The notes under the pieces were generated by a model, which was given only the letters and a program-made list of their open reading frames with translations, had not been told where the DNA came from and made no database searches. From assembly GCF_026393345.1 (NCBI RefSeq), contig NZ_JAPLAI010000035.1, positions 16,457 to 80,456 of the forward strand: 64,000 nt of DNA, written 5' to 3'. Below, in pieces: positions 45,621 to 54,074 of this stretch (within the stretch, counting starts at the first letter, position 1; the number at the start of each line of letters is the position of its first letter). The DNA is from Microbacterium sp. GTDB taxonomy: Bacteria; Actinomycetota; Actinomycetes; Actinomycetales; Microbacteriaceae. Both the position numbers and the translations under genes were made by a program.

Positions 45621-46577
45621 TCAGGACGCCGGAGGAGTGAAGAAGTCGGCCACGTTGTCGACGAAGATCGTGCGGATCATCGCGTCGTCGACACCGGCTT
45701 CGTGCAGGCTCGGGATCAGCACTTCGAACAGGTAGTTGATGGTGTGGCCCTTGACGCCCGGCCAGCCGAGCGGGCTGCAGTTGGCGTCCGCGGCGGCGAG
45801 CACCTGGTCGGCGTGACCCTCGTTCAGGACCCGCAGGAAGTGATCCAGGCGCTCCTGGCGTGGGCGGCCCCAGAACGGCGGGTCGGGCAGTTCGAGGTCG
45901 TACCCGAACGTGTCGAAGCCGAGGCGTCCCCCGCCGGCGAGGATGCCCTGCTCGTCGACCTTGCCCTGGCTCACGCCATCGTCGACGTGACCGAACAGCA
46001 CGCGCGAGAGCGGGAGACCCTCGTCGGCGAAGATGTCGATCGCGGGCTGCGCGTCGACGGCGAGGTGGGTGAGGATCGGCGCTCCGGTGGCTTTCGAGGC
46101 GCGGGCCGCGGCACGGTAGATGGTCATGTCCAGGGGCAGCATCTTGAAGCCCCGGCTCACGCCGACCTTGATGATGCCGGCCTTCGCGCCGCTCTGGCCG
46201 ATCCCCACCGTCAGCTCGTGGATGAACTGGTCGGCGAGGTATTCGACGCTCGCGTCGGCGAAGAACTTCAGCGCGGTGTCGCCGCCGACGAAGCCGGTCG
46301 AGGCGATGAGGTGCACGCCCGTCTTCTCGGAGATCGACTTGTAGTAGTCGAGGTCGCGGCCGTTGCAGATGTCGGTGGCGTCGACGAAGGTCTCGCCACC
46401 GTACTCGCGGAACTTCCGGAGCTTGGGGATGGTCTCCTCGTAGCGCTGCTCCGGGGTCTTCCACCATTTCGTGTCGAGCTCGCTGCCGGGCATGCCGTAG
46501 CCGATGTGCTCGTGGATGGAGGTGAAGCCGAGTTCTTCGACGGCGACGGGGCCGAGGACGGTGTTGACGCGGGTCAT
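45621..46577 (-). CDS. Phosphotriesterase-like amidohydrolase (intact metal site)
   Basis: 318-aa TIM-barrel enzyme of the PTE/lactonase family. Metal ligands visible: HEH (22-24) in FTSIHEHIGYG, the carbamylated Lys137 in AGIIKVGVSRG, His in ILTHLAVDAQPA and FGHVDD, and the final Asp in ADANCSPLG. Members hydrolyse lactones, esters or phosphotriesters. AGGAGA site before ATG 46577. In this operon a lactonase step is the simplest guess. It is next to a degenerate paralogue. Confidence 0.9.
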   Translation of the reverse strand: MTRVNTVLGPVAVEELGFTSIHEHIGYGMPGSELDTKWWKTPEQRYEETIPKLRKFREYGGETFVDATDICNGRDLDYYKSISEKTGVHLIASTGFVGGDTALKFFADASVEYLADQFIHELTVGIGQSGAKAGIIKVGVSRGFKMLPLDMTIYRAAARASKATGAPILTHLAVDAQPAIDIFADEGLPLSRVLFGHVDDGVSQGKVDEQGILAGGGRLGFDTFGYDLELPDPPFWGRPRQERLDHFLRVLNEGHADQVLAAADANCSPLGWPGVKGHTINYLFEVLIPSLHEAGVDDAMIRTIFVDNVADFFTPPAS

Positions 46578-46578
46578 G

Positions 46579-47547
46579 TCAGTTCTCCTGTCCGGCGAGC
46601 ACGGTCTGGGGGTTCGTGGCGAGGATCCGCGTGAGATCCTGCTCGCTCACCCCACGCTCCCGCAGCCGCGGGGCGAAGTCGGCGAGGACCGCGGTGAGAG
46701 CGGCGGGTGCCGGGGCGTGGCCGAACGCAGCGCCGGTGGACGACGACGACAGCAGGATGCGGTCGGTCAAGCCCGCGTCGATGAGCGCGGCGACGAGGTC
46801 GGCCCGGGCGTCGTCGGCGAGGTGGCCGGATGCGGCATCCCACCCGACGTGGTCGATCGCCACGTACGCACCGCGCTCGGCGGCGGCGCGCGCGACGCCG
46901 TCCGCGTCGGCACGGTCGACGTCGGCGACGATGATGCGGGAGGCGGCGAGTCCCTCGCCGAGCGCGATCTCCAGTGCGGCGATCGGATCGGCGGTCGCAC
47001 CGAACGACAGTGCGACGCCGGTGGTGGCGGCGGCACGCGCCGCGCCGCGCAGGAGGCTCTCATCGGTCGGCGTGGCGCCGGCGGCGGTGGCGTCGGTGAC
47101 GATGAGGCCCGCGCCGCCCCGACGCTCGACCCGCGGCACGACCATGCCTTCGGACACCTCGGCGGCGAAGAGGTCAGCGAACCGTTCGGCGGGCCACGGG
47201 GTCGGCGGGTTGGTCTGGGGCGTGAGGAAGTACCCGCCGAGGTTCTCCTCCGGACCCATCCCGGTCGAGGCCACGATGTGCACGCCCGTAGCCCGGGCGA
47301 GCTTCTCGTAGAGGCGCACGTCGCGCCCGTGGAACATACCCGTGCGGTCGACGACGGTGCCGCCGCCGGCGGCCTTGAACGCGTCCAGGTGCGCGCGCAG
47401 GCCCTCGAAGACCTCGGCGCGGTCGATCGTGATGTCGAAGGCGTACTGGGCACCCGGGACGACCGAGAGCAGTGCTTCGTGGATTGCGACGACGCCGAGG
47501 TCGGCCGCATCCACGGGTCCGAGGACCGTGGTGACGGTGGTGCTCAT
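46579..47547 (-). CDS. Degenerate phosphotriesterase-like protein (pseudoenzyme)
   Basis: 322 aa, clearly a paralogue of the previous gene (LGPVDAADLGVVAIHEA, VHIVASTGMGP), but the metal site is gone: HEH reads HEA (His23-Glu-Ala25), the Lys position reads VTDA, the two later His are replaced (FGATAD, ADVDRAD) and the final Asp region reads SSSTGAAF. The frame is intact with a normal start and ribosome site, so it is expressed; a regulatory or binding role, or a different activity, is possible. Ends one base before the intact gene begins. Confidence 0.85.
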   Translation of the reverse strand: MSTTVTTVLGPVDAADLGVVAIHEALLSVVPGAQYAFDITIDRAEVFEGLRAHLDAFKAAGGGTVVDRTGMFHGRDVRLYEKLARATGVHIVASTGMGPEENLGGYFLTPQTNPPTPWPAERFADLFAAEVSEGMVVPRVERRGGAGLIVTDATAAGATPTDESLLRGAARAAATTGVALSFGATADPIAALEIALGEGLAASRIIVADVDRADADGVARAAAERGAYVAIDHVGWDAASGHLADDARADLVAALIDAGLTDRILLSSSSTGAAFGHAPAPAALTAVLADFAPRLRERGVSEQDLTRILATNPQTVLAGQEN

Positions 47548-47575
47548 GTGTTGTTCTCCGCTTCCGTCGGCCGCG

Positions 47576-48688
47576 TCAGGACGCGACCGGCGACTCGTCC
47601 TGGTGCTGACCGGGGAAGACGTCGTCGATGGCCGCGGCGTCCCAGCCGGAGCGCGAGATGCGCTGCAGCTCGTCGGTGATGGGCTTCCGGCGCGCCTGGT
47701 AGAGCGCCAGGCCCTCGGCGACGGATGCGGCGTCGGCGAGGGCGTCGGCGAGGCCCTGCGCGTCGAGCACGGCGGAGTTCGCGCCCTGGCCCTGGTGGTG
47801 CAGCATGGCGTGCGCGGCGTCGCCGACGAGTGCGACGGAGCCGGTGTGCCACGTGTCGACCGGGTCGATGTCGTAGGCGGCGCGGGAGTTCACGATGCCG
47901 AGGTCGAGCGTGCGGGTGACCTCCTCGATGCGCGGGTCGAAGCCGGCCATCGCCGCGACGAGCGTCTCGCGCGTCAGCGCCGGCGCCCACGACGCGTCGT
48001 CGGACGGGACGGTCACGTCGAACGAGACCTGGCCGCGCCGGCCGAGCGGCAGCAGGTAGAGCTTCGAGCCGAGCTCGTTGATGTACATGCGGAACTTGTC
48101 GTCGGTCACCAGTCCGTGGGCGTCAGCGATCGGGAACACGGCACGGTACGCGTGCTCGCCGGAGAACACCGGCGGCTTGTCGCTGAAGATCTGACGGCGC
48201 ACGAGCGAGCTGATGCCGTCGGCGGCGATCACGAGGTCGGCCTCGACCGATTCACCGTTCTCGAAGTCGAGGCGCGCGCGCTCGCCCAGATCCGTCACGG
48301 TGGTCATCTTGTAGCCGAATCTGACCATGCCCTCGGGGAGCACGCCCAGCAGGGCGTCGATGAAGTCGCGGCGGTGGATCAGGTGGGTGGTGAGGCCCAG
48401 TTCGTGCTTCTCCGGCCACTCCATCTCCATGATGAGCTCGCCGGTCGCGGTGAGGATCTCGAAGGAGGGGCTCGGGGTCGAGACGCTCGTGATGGCGTCC
48501 AGCATCCCCCAGCGGCGGAAGGCGTCCATCGAGGAGGGACGGAGCCCGATGCCGGCGCCGACCTCGCCCGAGGCGGGCGCCTGCTCGTAGACGGTCACGT
48601 TTGCGCCCAGGAGGCTCAGTGCCTTGGCGGTGGTCGCTCCGGCGTATCCGGCGCCGACGATGGCAACGGTCAGGTTGTTCAGATCCAT
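47576..48688 (-). CDS. FAD-dependent monooxygenase (PHBH/salicylate hydroxylase-like)
   Basis: 370-aa class A flavoprotein monooxygenase. FAD dinucleotide motif GAGYAGATTAKALSLLG (N-terminal), DG motif region (VIAADGISSLVR) and the GD motif DAAHAMLHHQGQGANSAVLDA. Hydroxylates aromatic rings with NAD(P)H and O2, most like 3-hydroxybenzoate or salicylate hydroxylases. First gene of the minus-strand catabolic operon, ATG 48688 with AGGAGCGG upstream. Expresses from the divergent control region shared with the P450 operon. Confidence 0.9.
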   Translation of the reverse strand: MDLNNLTVAIVGAGYAGATTAKALSLLGANVTVYEQAPASGEVGAGIGLRPSSMDAFRRWGMLDAITSVSTPSPSFEILTATGELIMEMEWPEKHELGLTTHLIHRRDFIDALLGVLPEGMVRFGYKMTTVTDLGERARLDFENGESVEADLVIAADGISSLVRRQIFSDKPPVFSGEHAYRAVFPIADAHGLVTDDKFRMYINELGSKLYLLPLGRRGQVSFDVTVPSDDASWAPALTRETLVAAMAGFDPRIEEVTRTLDLGIVNSRAAYDIDPVDTWHTGSVALVGDAAHAMLHHQGQGANSAVLDAQGLADALADAASVAEGLALYQARRKPITDELQRISRSGWDAAAIDDVFPGQHQDESPVAS

Positions 48689-48858
48689 GCGTGTTGTTCC
48701 GCTCCTGTGATGGTCGATCGAGACACGAGACCCTCGGCCGGAACGGGGCCGGCGAAGCGGGGAATGGCGGCTGCAATGCCCACGGTGCTCCTCATCGAGT
48801 GGTTTCCCGGGTGACCGCCGTACCCGACGGCGGTCGATTCATTGATCATGGCACTCGC

Positions 48859-48878
48859 TTTACATCACGTCAAGTGAC
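48859..48878. promoter_or_regulatory. Catabolic control motif TTTAC-N5-GTCAAGTGAC, copy 1
   Basis: Located in the divergent space between the FAD monooxygenase and P450 genes. The same 15 fixed bases with the same 5-base gap occur upstream of the TetR gene at 53303-53322. Nearby repeats of CTTTAC and TTTAC-N5-GTAAA (around 48925) may be parts of a larger control site. Confidence 0.6.
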
Positions 48879-48981
48879 TGAACATCCCAGCCGAAAAACT
48901 TTACAGCGCGTCCGAATCGGGCTTTACTGCCTGTAAACCGATCCGCGATCGAGCGGATCTTGAGACTCAAGGATGCGCACA

Positions 48982-50154
48982 ATGACGTCACCGACGACCT
49001 CAGACATCGACCTGTTCGCCGACGAGATCCTCGTCGATCCGTACGCCACGTTCGCCGCGCTGCGCGACCAGGGCCCCGTCGTCCATCTCCCCCGCAACGA
49101 CGTGTACGCCCTCACCCGGTACGACACCATCCGGGCGGCTCTCGGCGACCCGGAGTCGTTCTCCTCCGCATCCATCGGGTTCAACCCGATGGTCAACGAC
49201 GCGCTGACCGGAACGTCGCTGCGGTCGGACCCGCCGGAGCACACCATGCTGCGTGCCGCGCTGTCGGAGAACCTCACCCCGCGCGCCCTCCGGCCGCTCG
49301 GCGAGACGATCGACCGGAAGGCCCAGGCGCTCGTCGCCGAGCTGGCGGGCCGGGGCGGGTTCGACGCGATCGATCAGCTCGCGCGCGCCTTCCCGCTGGA
49401 GATCGTCGCCGACCTGATCGGCTTCACCGGCGAGGTGAAGGCGAACATGCTGCGGTGGGGGCAGGCGGCGATGGAGGTCATCGGCCCGTTCAACCAGCGC
49501 ACCCAGGAGAACTTCCCGATCGCCGGCGAGCTCTACCAGTGGTGCAGCTCGGTCATCGCCGCAGACCTGACGGAGGGTTCCATCGGCCGTGGGATCTTCG
49601 ACGCCGAGGCCGCCGGCCGGATCCCGGCGGGGTCGGCGGGCCACATCATCCATCAGTACCTCGGTGCCGGCGTCGACACCACGGTCGCCTCCATCGGCAA
49701 CATCGTGGCGCTCTTCGGCCGCCACCCGGAGCAGTTCGCCCGCATCACGGCGGATCCGACACTCGCGTCGGCCGCCTTCAACGAGGTGCTCCGGTTCTGG
49801 TCGCCGATCCACGCCTGGGGGCGACGCGCGACGCGCGACGTCGAGATCGACGGATTGGTCATCCCGGAAGGGGCGCAGGTCGCCATCCTCTTCGGTGCGG
49901 GCAACCGCGATCCGCGTCACTACGCCGACCCGGACACGTTCGACATCGGCCGCAACCCCGTCGATCACCTGTCGTTCGGCTACGGCCCGCACGGCTGCGC
50001 CGGGCAGGGCCTCGCCCGACTCGAGGCGCACGCCGTGATCCGAGCCCTCGCCGCTCACGTCGACTCGTTCTCCGTCGGCGCCGAGGAGCGGGAACCCTCC
50101 AACGTCACCCGCAGCATCAGCGCCCTGCCTGTCTACGACGTCGTCCCGGCGTAA
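48982..50154 (+). CDS. Cytochrome P450 (CYP199-like)
   Basis: 390 aa, soluble bacterial P450. I-helix GAGVDTT (228-234), ExxR motif EVLR (268-271), heme-ligand loop FGYGPHGCAGQGLAR with Cys339. Overall pattern (short N-terminus, PEHTMLR C-helix, ALPV ending) resembles CYP199/CYP255-type monooxygenases that demethylate or hydroxylate aromatic acids. Transcribed with its own ferredoxin and reductase, so the electron chain is complete. ATG 48982 lies 8 bases after AAGGA; the ATG at 48973 is an alternative. Confidence 0.93.
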   Translation: MTSPTTSDIDLFADEILVDPYATFAALRDQGPVVHLPRNDVYALTRYDTIRAALGDPESFSSASIGFNPMVNDALTGTSLRSDPPEHTMLRAALSENLTPRALRPLGETIDRKAQALVAELAGRGGFDAIDQLARAFPLEIVADLIGFTGEVKANMLRWGQAAMEVIGPFNQRTQENFPIAGELYQWCSSVIAADLTEGSIGRGIFDAEAAGRIPAGSAGHIIHQYLGAGVDTTVASIGNIVALFGRHPEQFARITADPTLASAAFNEVLRFWSPIHAWGRRATRDVEIDGLVIPEGAQVAILFGAGNRDPRHYADPDTFDIGRNPVDHLSFGYGPHGCAGQGLARLEAHAVIRALAAHVDSFSVGAEEREPSNVTRSISALPVYDVVPA

Positions 50155-50169
50155 CACGAAGGAGCCCCG

Positions 50170-50367
50170 ATGAAGATCCAGCTCGACCGACCCCGATGCG
50201 AAGGCCACGGCCTGTGCGAAGAGGCCGCTCCGCAGCTCATGCACCTCGACGACGACGGCGAGTTGATCATCGACGTCGCCGACGTCGATGACGCGGACGC
50301 CGCCGCGGCCCAGGCCGCGGTGCGCGTCTGCCCGGTGGCGGCACTGCGCCTGGTCGACACCGCATGA
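50170..50367 (+). CDS. 3Fe-4S ferredoxin (P450 partner)
   Basis: 65 aa, very acidic. Three Cys remain: Cys10 and Cys16 in CEGHGLC and one in VCPVAAL, the pattern of 3Fe-4S ferredoxins that feed actinobacterial P450s. Carries electrons from the downstream reductase to the P450. Stop overlaps the reductase start (ATGA). Confidence 0.92.
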   Translation: MKIQLDRPRCEGHGLCEEAAPQLMHLDDDGELIIDVADVDDADAAAAQAAVRVCPVAALRLVDTA

Positions 50368-51488
50368 ACCGGGCGCTCGATCGCATCGTCGTCGTCGGCG
50401 GGGGGATCGCAGGCCTGACCGCCTGCGACACCCTCCGCGACGAGGGCTTCGAGGGAGAATTGACGATCGTCGGTTCGGAACCGTGCGCGGCCTACAGCCG
50501 TCCCGCCCTCTCAAAGGCGCTGCTCCGGGTGGATGCCGATCTCACCGCCCACGAGCTTCCGCCTGCCGGTCACGGGGCGCGGGAGCTCCGCGGTGTGTCT
50601 GCCGTCGGTCTCGACGTCGACCGGCGCCGCGTCGACCTGGACGACGGCGACGCGGTGCCCTACGACGGCCTCGTCATCGCGTCGGGTTCCCGCGCCCGGC
50701 GACTCAGTTCCCTCCCGGGCGAGACCACGCTGCGCGACCTTACCGACGCGCAGGGCCTGCAGCGCGCGCTGATCGGCCGCCCGGATGTTCTCGTGCTCGG
50801 CGGTGGCGTGCTCGGCATGGAGATCGCCTCCGGCGCCCTCGCCGCGGGGTGCGCCACCACGCTGGTCTCGACCGCCGAACCGATGTCACGGCACCTCGGC
50901 GCCTACGTGGGAGCACTGCTCACCGCATCCGCCCTCGCCCAGGGCCTGCGCGTGCTCCGCACCACCTCGGCGACCATCGAGGACCACGACGGCCGCTGCA
51001 CCGTGACGACCGCCGACGGCGCCCGCCACGCGGCCGACGTCGTCATCAGCGCGGTGGGCGATGTCCCCAACGTCGAGTGGCTGGCGCGGTCCGGCCTCCT
51101 GGATGCGGGGCGGCTGGCCCCCGACGCGCGCGGCGTCGTCGGCGACGGCATCGTCGCCGCGGGAGATGTGGCGCACTGGTCGGGCGGCGCTCGCACCGCG
51201 CTGTGGACGAGTGCGATCGAGCAGGCCAAGGTCGCGGCGCGGGCGTTGCTGAGCGCTGAGAGCGCGCCGCTGCGGTTCCAGAACTACTTCTGGACCGAGC
51301 AGTTCGGTCACGCCGTGAAGGCCGTCGGAGACCTGCCCGTGACAGGGGACCCGGAGTTCGTCGCCGGTGAGCCCGGCACGATTCCCGCCGTCTTGCGGTG
51401 GACGCGTCCGAACGGGGGGCGCTCGGTCATCGCCGTGGACCAGCGCATGCCGATCCCGAAGCTCCGCCGGCTCGCGGACGCCGCGTAG
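50364..51488 (+). CDS. NAD(P)H-ferredoxin reductase
   Basis: 374-aa two-dinucleotide-fold flavoprotein of the rubredoxin/putidaredoxin reductase family: FAD loop VVGGGIAGLTACDTL, NADH loop VLGGGVLGMEIAS and the second FAD loop GIVAAGDVAHW. Supplies electrons to the ferredoxin and P450. ATG 50364 overlaps the ferredoxin gene. Confidence 0.94.
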   Translation: MNRALDRIVVVGGGIAGLTACDTLRDEGFEGELTIVGSEPCAAYSRPALSKALLRVDADLTAHELPPAGHGARELRGVSAVGLDVDRRRVDLDDGDAVPYDGLVIASGSRARRLSSLPGETTLRDLTDAQGLQRALIGRPDVLVLGGGVLGMEIASGALAAGCATTLVSTAEPMSRHLGAYVGALLTASALAQGLRVLRTTSATIEDHDGRCTVTTADGARHAADVVISAVGDVPNVEWLARSGLLDAGRLAPDARGVVGDGIVAAGDVAHWSGGARTALWTSAIEQAKVAARALLSAESAPLRFQNYFWTEQFGHAVKAVGDLPVTGDPEFVAGEPGTIPAVLRWTRPNGGRSVIAVDQRMPIPKLRRLADAA

Positions 51489-51497
51489 CTGCAGGCT

Positions 51498-51535
51498 CGA
51501 AGAGAGGGGCCCGGTCACCCGGGCCCCTCTCTTCG
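51498..51535. terminator. Bidirectional terminator
   Basis: Perfect 17-bp stem with a 4-base loop between the convergent ferredoxin reductase and MFS genes; GC-rich core with AGAGA/TCTCT flanks on each side. Confidence 0.85.
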
Positions 51536-51542
51536 TCTGCGA

Positions 51543-53228
51543 TCAGGCGTCGCGCTCGGCGCGGGTGCGCACCGGGATGAACAGCGTCAGTGCCGCCGAG
51601 GCGATCGCGGTGATGCCGGCGACGAGATAGACCACGGAGTAGCCGCCGCCGAGCGACGAGCCGGCCGCCCCCATGATCTCGGCCTGGGCACCGGTGAGTG
51701 CGGCCGCCGCACCGTCGACGGCGGCCTGCGGCGCACCGGAGGCGAGCATCTCGCCGGAGAACTGGGCGACGACGCCGTCCCAGCCCGAGAGCCACGCGAG
51801 CGGCGGGATCTGCGACAGCCCCTGCACGGCCTCGGCCGGGAGCCCTGCACCCTGGAGCGCCGCCACGACGGGCACGGCGAACGCCGCCGCACCGAGACCG
51901 AACGCGATCACCGAACCGATCACGGGGCCGAGCGTGAAGCCGAGGTCGCGCATGAGGCTCGTGGTGGCCGACGCCATGCCGATCTGGTGCTCCGGCACGG
52001 TGTTGACGGCCACGGCGGTGACCGAACCGATGGTCAGGGCGAAGCCCACCCCGAGCACGAGCAGCGGAGCGATGAACGCCGTCCATTCGGTGCCGCCGAA
52101 GCGGGCGGGCACGCCGAGGGAGAACGACGAGATCCAGATGCCCGCGATACCGATCAGCGCGAAGCCGACCGAGAGCAGCCAGCGCGGCTGGACCGAGTGG
52201 ATGAGGCGTCCGACGATCGGCGAGAGCAGGAACGCCGGGCCCTGGATCATGACGAACAGCACGCCGATGACCCAGACCGGCTCCTGCGCGAGGGCGCCGA
52301 CCGTGATGGAGGTCGAGAAGCAGATCGCGAGGAACGCGAACATGCCGGTGACCGCGACGATGGCCGCGATCGAGAAGGTGCGATTGCGGAACAGTTCGAG
52401 GTGCAGCAGCGGCGCCGGCGAGCGCTTCTCGATGATGACGAAGGCCACGAGGAGGAGGACACCGATGATGTACGCGACGATGACCGGCACGTGGGTGAAG
52501 CCATGGTCGACCGCGGTGACGGTGGCGTAGAGGACCGCGATGAGCCCGAGCGCGAAGGTGACCTGACCGGGCAGGTCGAGGCGGCGCCCCGCGGGCGAGG
52601 ACGAGTCACGCGAGGCCGCGGCCATCGCCATGAGCGCCACGGCCACGACGGCGATGATCCAGTAGGAGACGCGCCAGCCGCTGAACGCCGCGGACTCGCC
52701 GGGGGCGGCCGCGGGCACCGTGAAGAACTGGGCGGTGAGGCCCGCCATCACCGGGGAGATGACCGCACCCAGCGACAGGAAACCGGCCCATTTCGCGATC
52801 ACCCGCGAGCGCTGGCGCCGGTCGGGCGTGAGCGCCGACACCATCGCCAGGCCGATCGGGAACAGCAGGCCCGCGCCGACGCCGATCACGGCCTGCGCGA
52901 AGATCATGAAGCCGATATCGGCGGCGATCGCGGAGAGCGCGGCGCCGACGACGACGAGTCCGGCACCCGCGACGAGCAGCTTCTTACGGCCGAAGAGGTC
53001 GCCGAGCAGCCCGAAGGTGAGCTCGAACGCCACGATCCCGATCTCGAAGATCGCGGTGATCCAGGTGAGGCCGGCGCCGGTGGCGTGGAACTCGGAGGCG
53101 AACGCTCCGTTGAGCGCTCCCGGGACGGCGTACGCGGTCTGCGCGAGGGCGACGGACAGGAAGGCCGCGGCGAAGGTCAGTCGTACGGAGCCTCGGCTCG
53201 AGACGACGGTGGTGGTCTGCAATGACAT
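51543..53228 (-). CDS. MFS transporter, DHA2-like 14-helix family
   Basis: 561 aa. Motif A-like LLGDLFGRKKLLVAGAG, motif B-like FMIFAQAVIGVGAGLLFP, motif C-like WAGFLSLGAVISPVMAGL. The C-terminal part is longer than usual, with an extracytoplasmic loop of about 80 residues rich in Ala/Gly (LPAEAVQGLSQIPPLAWLSGWDG) before the last helix. Divergent from the TetR gene with a 12-bp palindrome between; expected to move the cluster substrate or product, or a toxic analogue. Confidence 0.9.
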   Translation of the reverse strand: MSLQTTTVVSSRGSVRLTFAAAFLSVALAQTAYAVPGALNGAFASEFHATGAGLTWITAIFEIGIVAFELTFGLLGDLFGRKKLLVAGAGLVVVGAALSAIAADIGFMIFAQAVIGVGAGLLFPIGLAMVSALTPDRRQRSRVIAKWAGFLSLGAVISPVMAGLTAQFFTVPAAAPGESAAFSGWRVSYWIIAVVAVALMAMAAASRDSSSPAGRRLDLPGQVTFALGLIAVLYATVTAVDHGFTHVPVIVAYIIGVLLLVAFVIIEKRSPAPLLHLELFRNRTFSIAAIVAVTGMFAFLAICFSTSITVGALAQEPVWVIGVLFVMIQGPAFLLSPIVGRLIHSVQPRWLLSVGFALIGIAGIWISSFSLGVPARFGGTEWTAFIAPLLVLGVGFALTIGSVTAVAVNTVPEHQIGMASATTSLMRDLGFTLGPVIGSVIAFGLGAAAFAVPVVAALQGAGLPAEAVQGLSQIPPLAWLSGWDGVVAQFSGEMLASGAPQAAVDGAAAALTGAQAEIMGAAGSSLGGGYSVVYLVAGITAIASAALTLFIPVRTRAERDA

Positions 53229-53302
53229 ACGGGGGAACTCCCTCGTTCCGTTCAGTGGGCGCGCGATCGGGTGCGCGTTCGATCCCTAAGAATGGAGGGA
53301 GG

Positions 53303-53329
53303 TTTACGTGTTGTCAAGTGACCGGTCAC
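53303..53329. promoter_or_regulatory. Catabolic control motif TTTAC-N5-GTCAAGTGAC, copy 2, with palindrome GTGACCGGTCAC
   Basis: Second copy of the motif at 53303-53322, running into a perfect 12-bp palindrome at 53318-53329, between the MFS transporter and TetR genes. Likely the operator of the TetR regulator. Confidence 0.65.
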
Positions 53330-53354
53330 CACGTTCGGTATGTACAGTGTGCGC

Positions 53355-53966
53355 ATGGCCAATCTCCGCGCCCTCCAGAAGGAGAACACGCGTCGCCGCA
53401 TCCTGGAAGAAGCACTGCGGCTCTTCCAGGAGCAGGGGTACGTCCCGACGACGATCGACGACATCGCGACCGCGGTGGGGACGACCCGCGTGACCTTCTA
53501 TGCCCACTTCCCCAACAAGAGCGAGCTGATGCGTGCCCTCATCGGGGAGCTCAACGCCCTGCTCGAGCGCAACCCGTCGCCGCAGCACGGCTCGACCGCC
53601 GCCAAGCTCGTGGACGCGGTGCGCATCGGGACGTTCGAGGCGATCCGGCCCTGGCTGGGCGCGCAGGCGGAGCGCTGGCCCCTCATCAAGCCGTACATCG
53701 TGGTGTCGATGGAGGCATCCGCGATCGACTCCGAGATGCGCGACCTCACGCTGGCGTGGTTCGACGAGGTCATCGGCGACATGGTCGACGGCATGGCGCA
53801 GGCCCACCGCTTCTCGCCGGAGGACCGGGCCTTCCGCGGCTATCTCGCGATGGAGCTGCTGAACAGCACCAACCTGCGGTGGATCCGCGAGGGATGGGAC
53901 TTCCGCTCCGGCATCCAGCTCGACACCCTCGCGCTCGCGTGGGTCAACCTGCTCGGCGCCTCCTAG
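53355..53966 (+). CDS. TetR family regulator of the catabolic cluster
   Basis: 203 aa. Helix-turn-helix TIDDIATAVGTTRVTFYAHFPNKSELM near the N-terminus, then an all-helical ligand domain. ATG 53355 gives the standard TetR N-terminus (MANLRALQKENTRRRILEEA); ATG 53340 is an in-frame alternative. No Shine-Dalgarno. Its own promoter region holds the palindrome GTGACCGGTCAC and the motif shared with the P450/FAD monooxygenase control region, so it probably represses both. Confidence 0.9.
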   Translation: MANLRALQKENTRRRILEEALRLFQEQGYVPTTIDDIATAVGTTRVTFYAHFPNKSELMRALIGELNALLERNPSPQHGSTAAKLVDAVRIGTFEAIRPWLGAQAERWPLIKPYIVVSMEASAIDSEMRDLTLAWFDEVIGDMVDGMAQAHRFSPEDRAFRGYLAMELLNSTNLRWIREGWDFRSGIQLDTLALAWVNLLGAS

Positions 53967-53973
53967 GACCCGA

Positions 53974-54007
53974 CCGAGCCGTCATCGTGCGAAGGGCGAC
54001 GGCTCGG
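53974..54007 (+). terminator. Terminator-like hairpin after the TetR gene
   Basis: Perfect 10-bp stem CCGAGCCGTC / GACGGCTCGG with a 14-base loop, 8 bases after the TetR stop. Confidence 0.55.
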
Positions 54008-54030
54008 CGTCCCGCGCCCGCACAGGGGAA

Positions 54031-54056
54031 CGGCCCCGGTCCGAAGACCGGGGCCG
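54031..54056. terminator. Terminator-like hairpin between TetR and livJ
   Basis: Perfect 10-bp stem CGGCCCCGGT / ACCGGGGCCG, loop of 6 bases, 19 bases downstream of the livJ stop. Serves the minus strand, possibly both. Confidence 0.65.
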
Positions 54057-54074
54057 CCCATCGGGTGCTGCGCG

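Noticed and set aside
42047..53966. Natural-product biosynthetic cluster
   Set aside because: P450, monooxygenase and MFS genes are present, but no polyketide synthase, NRPS, terpene synthase or RiPP precursor was found; the hydrolase content fits catabolism better.
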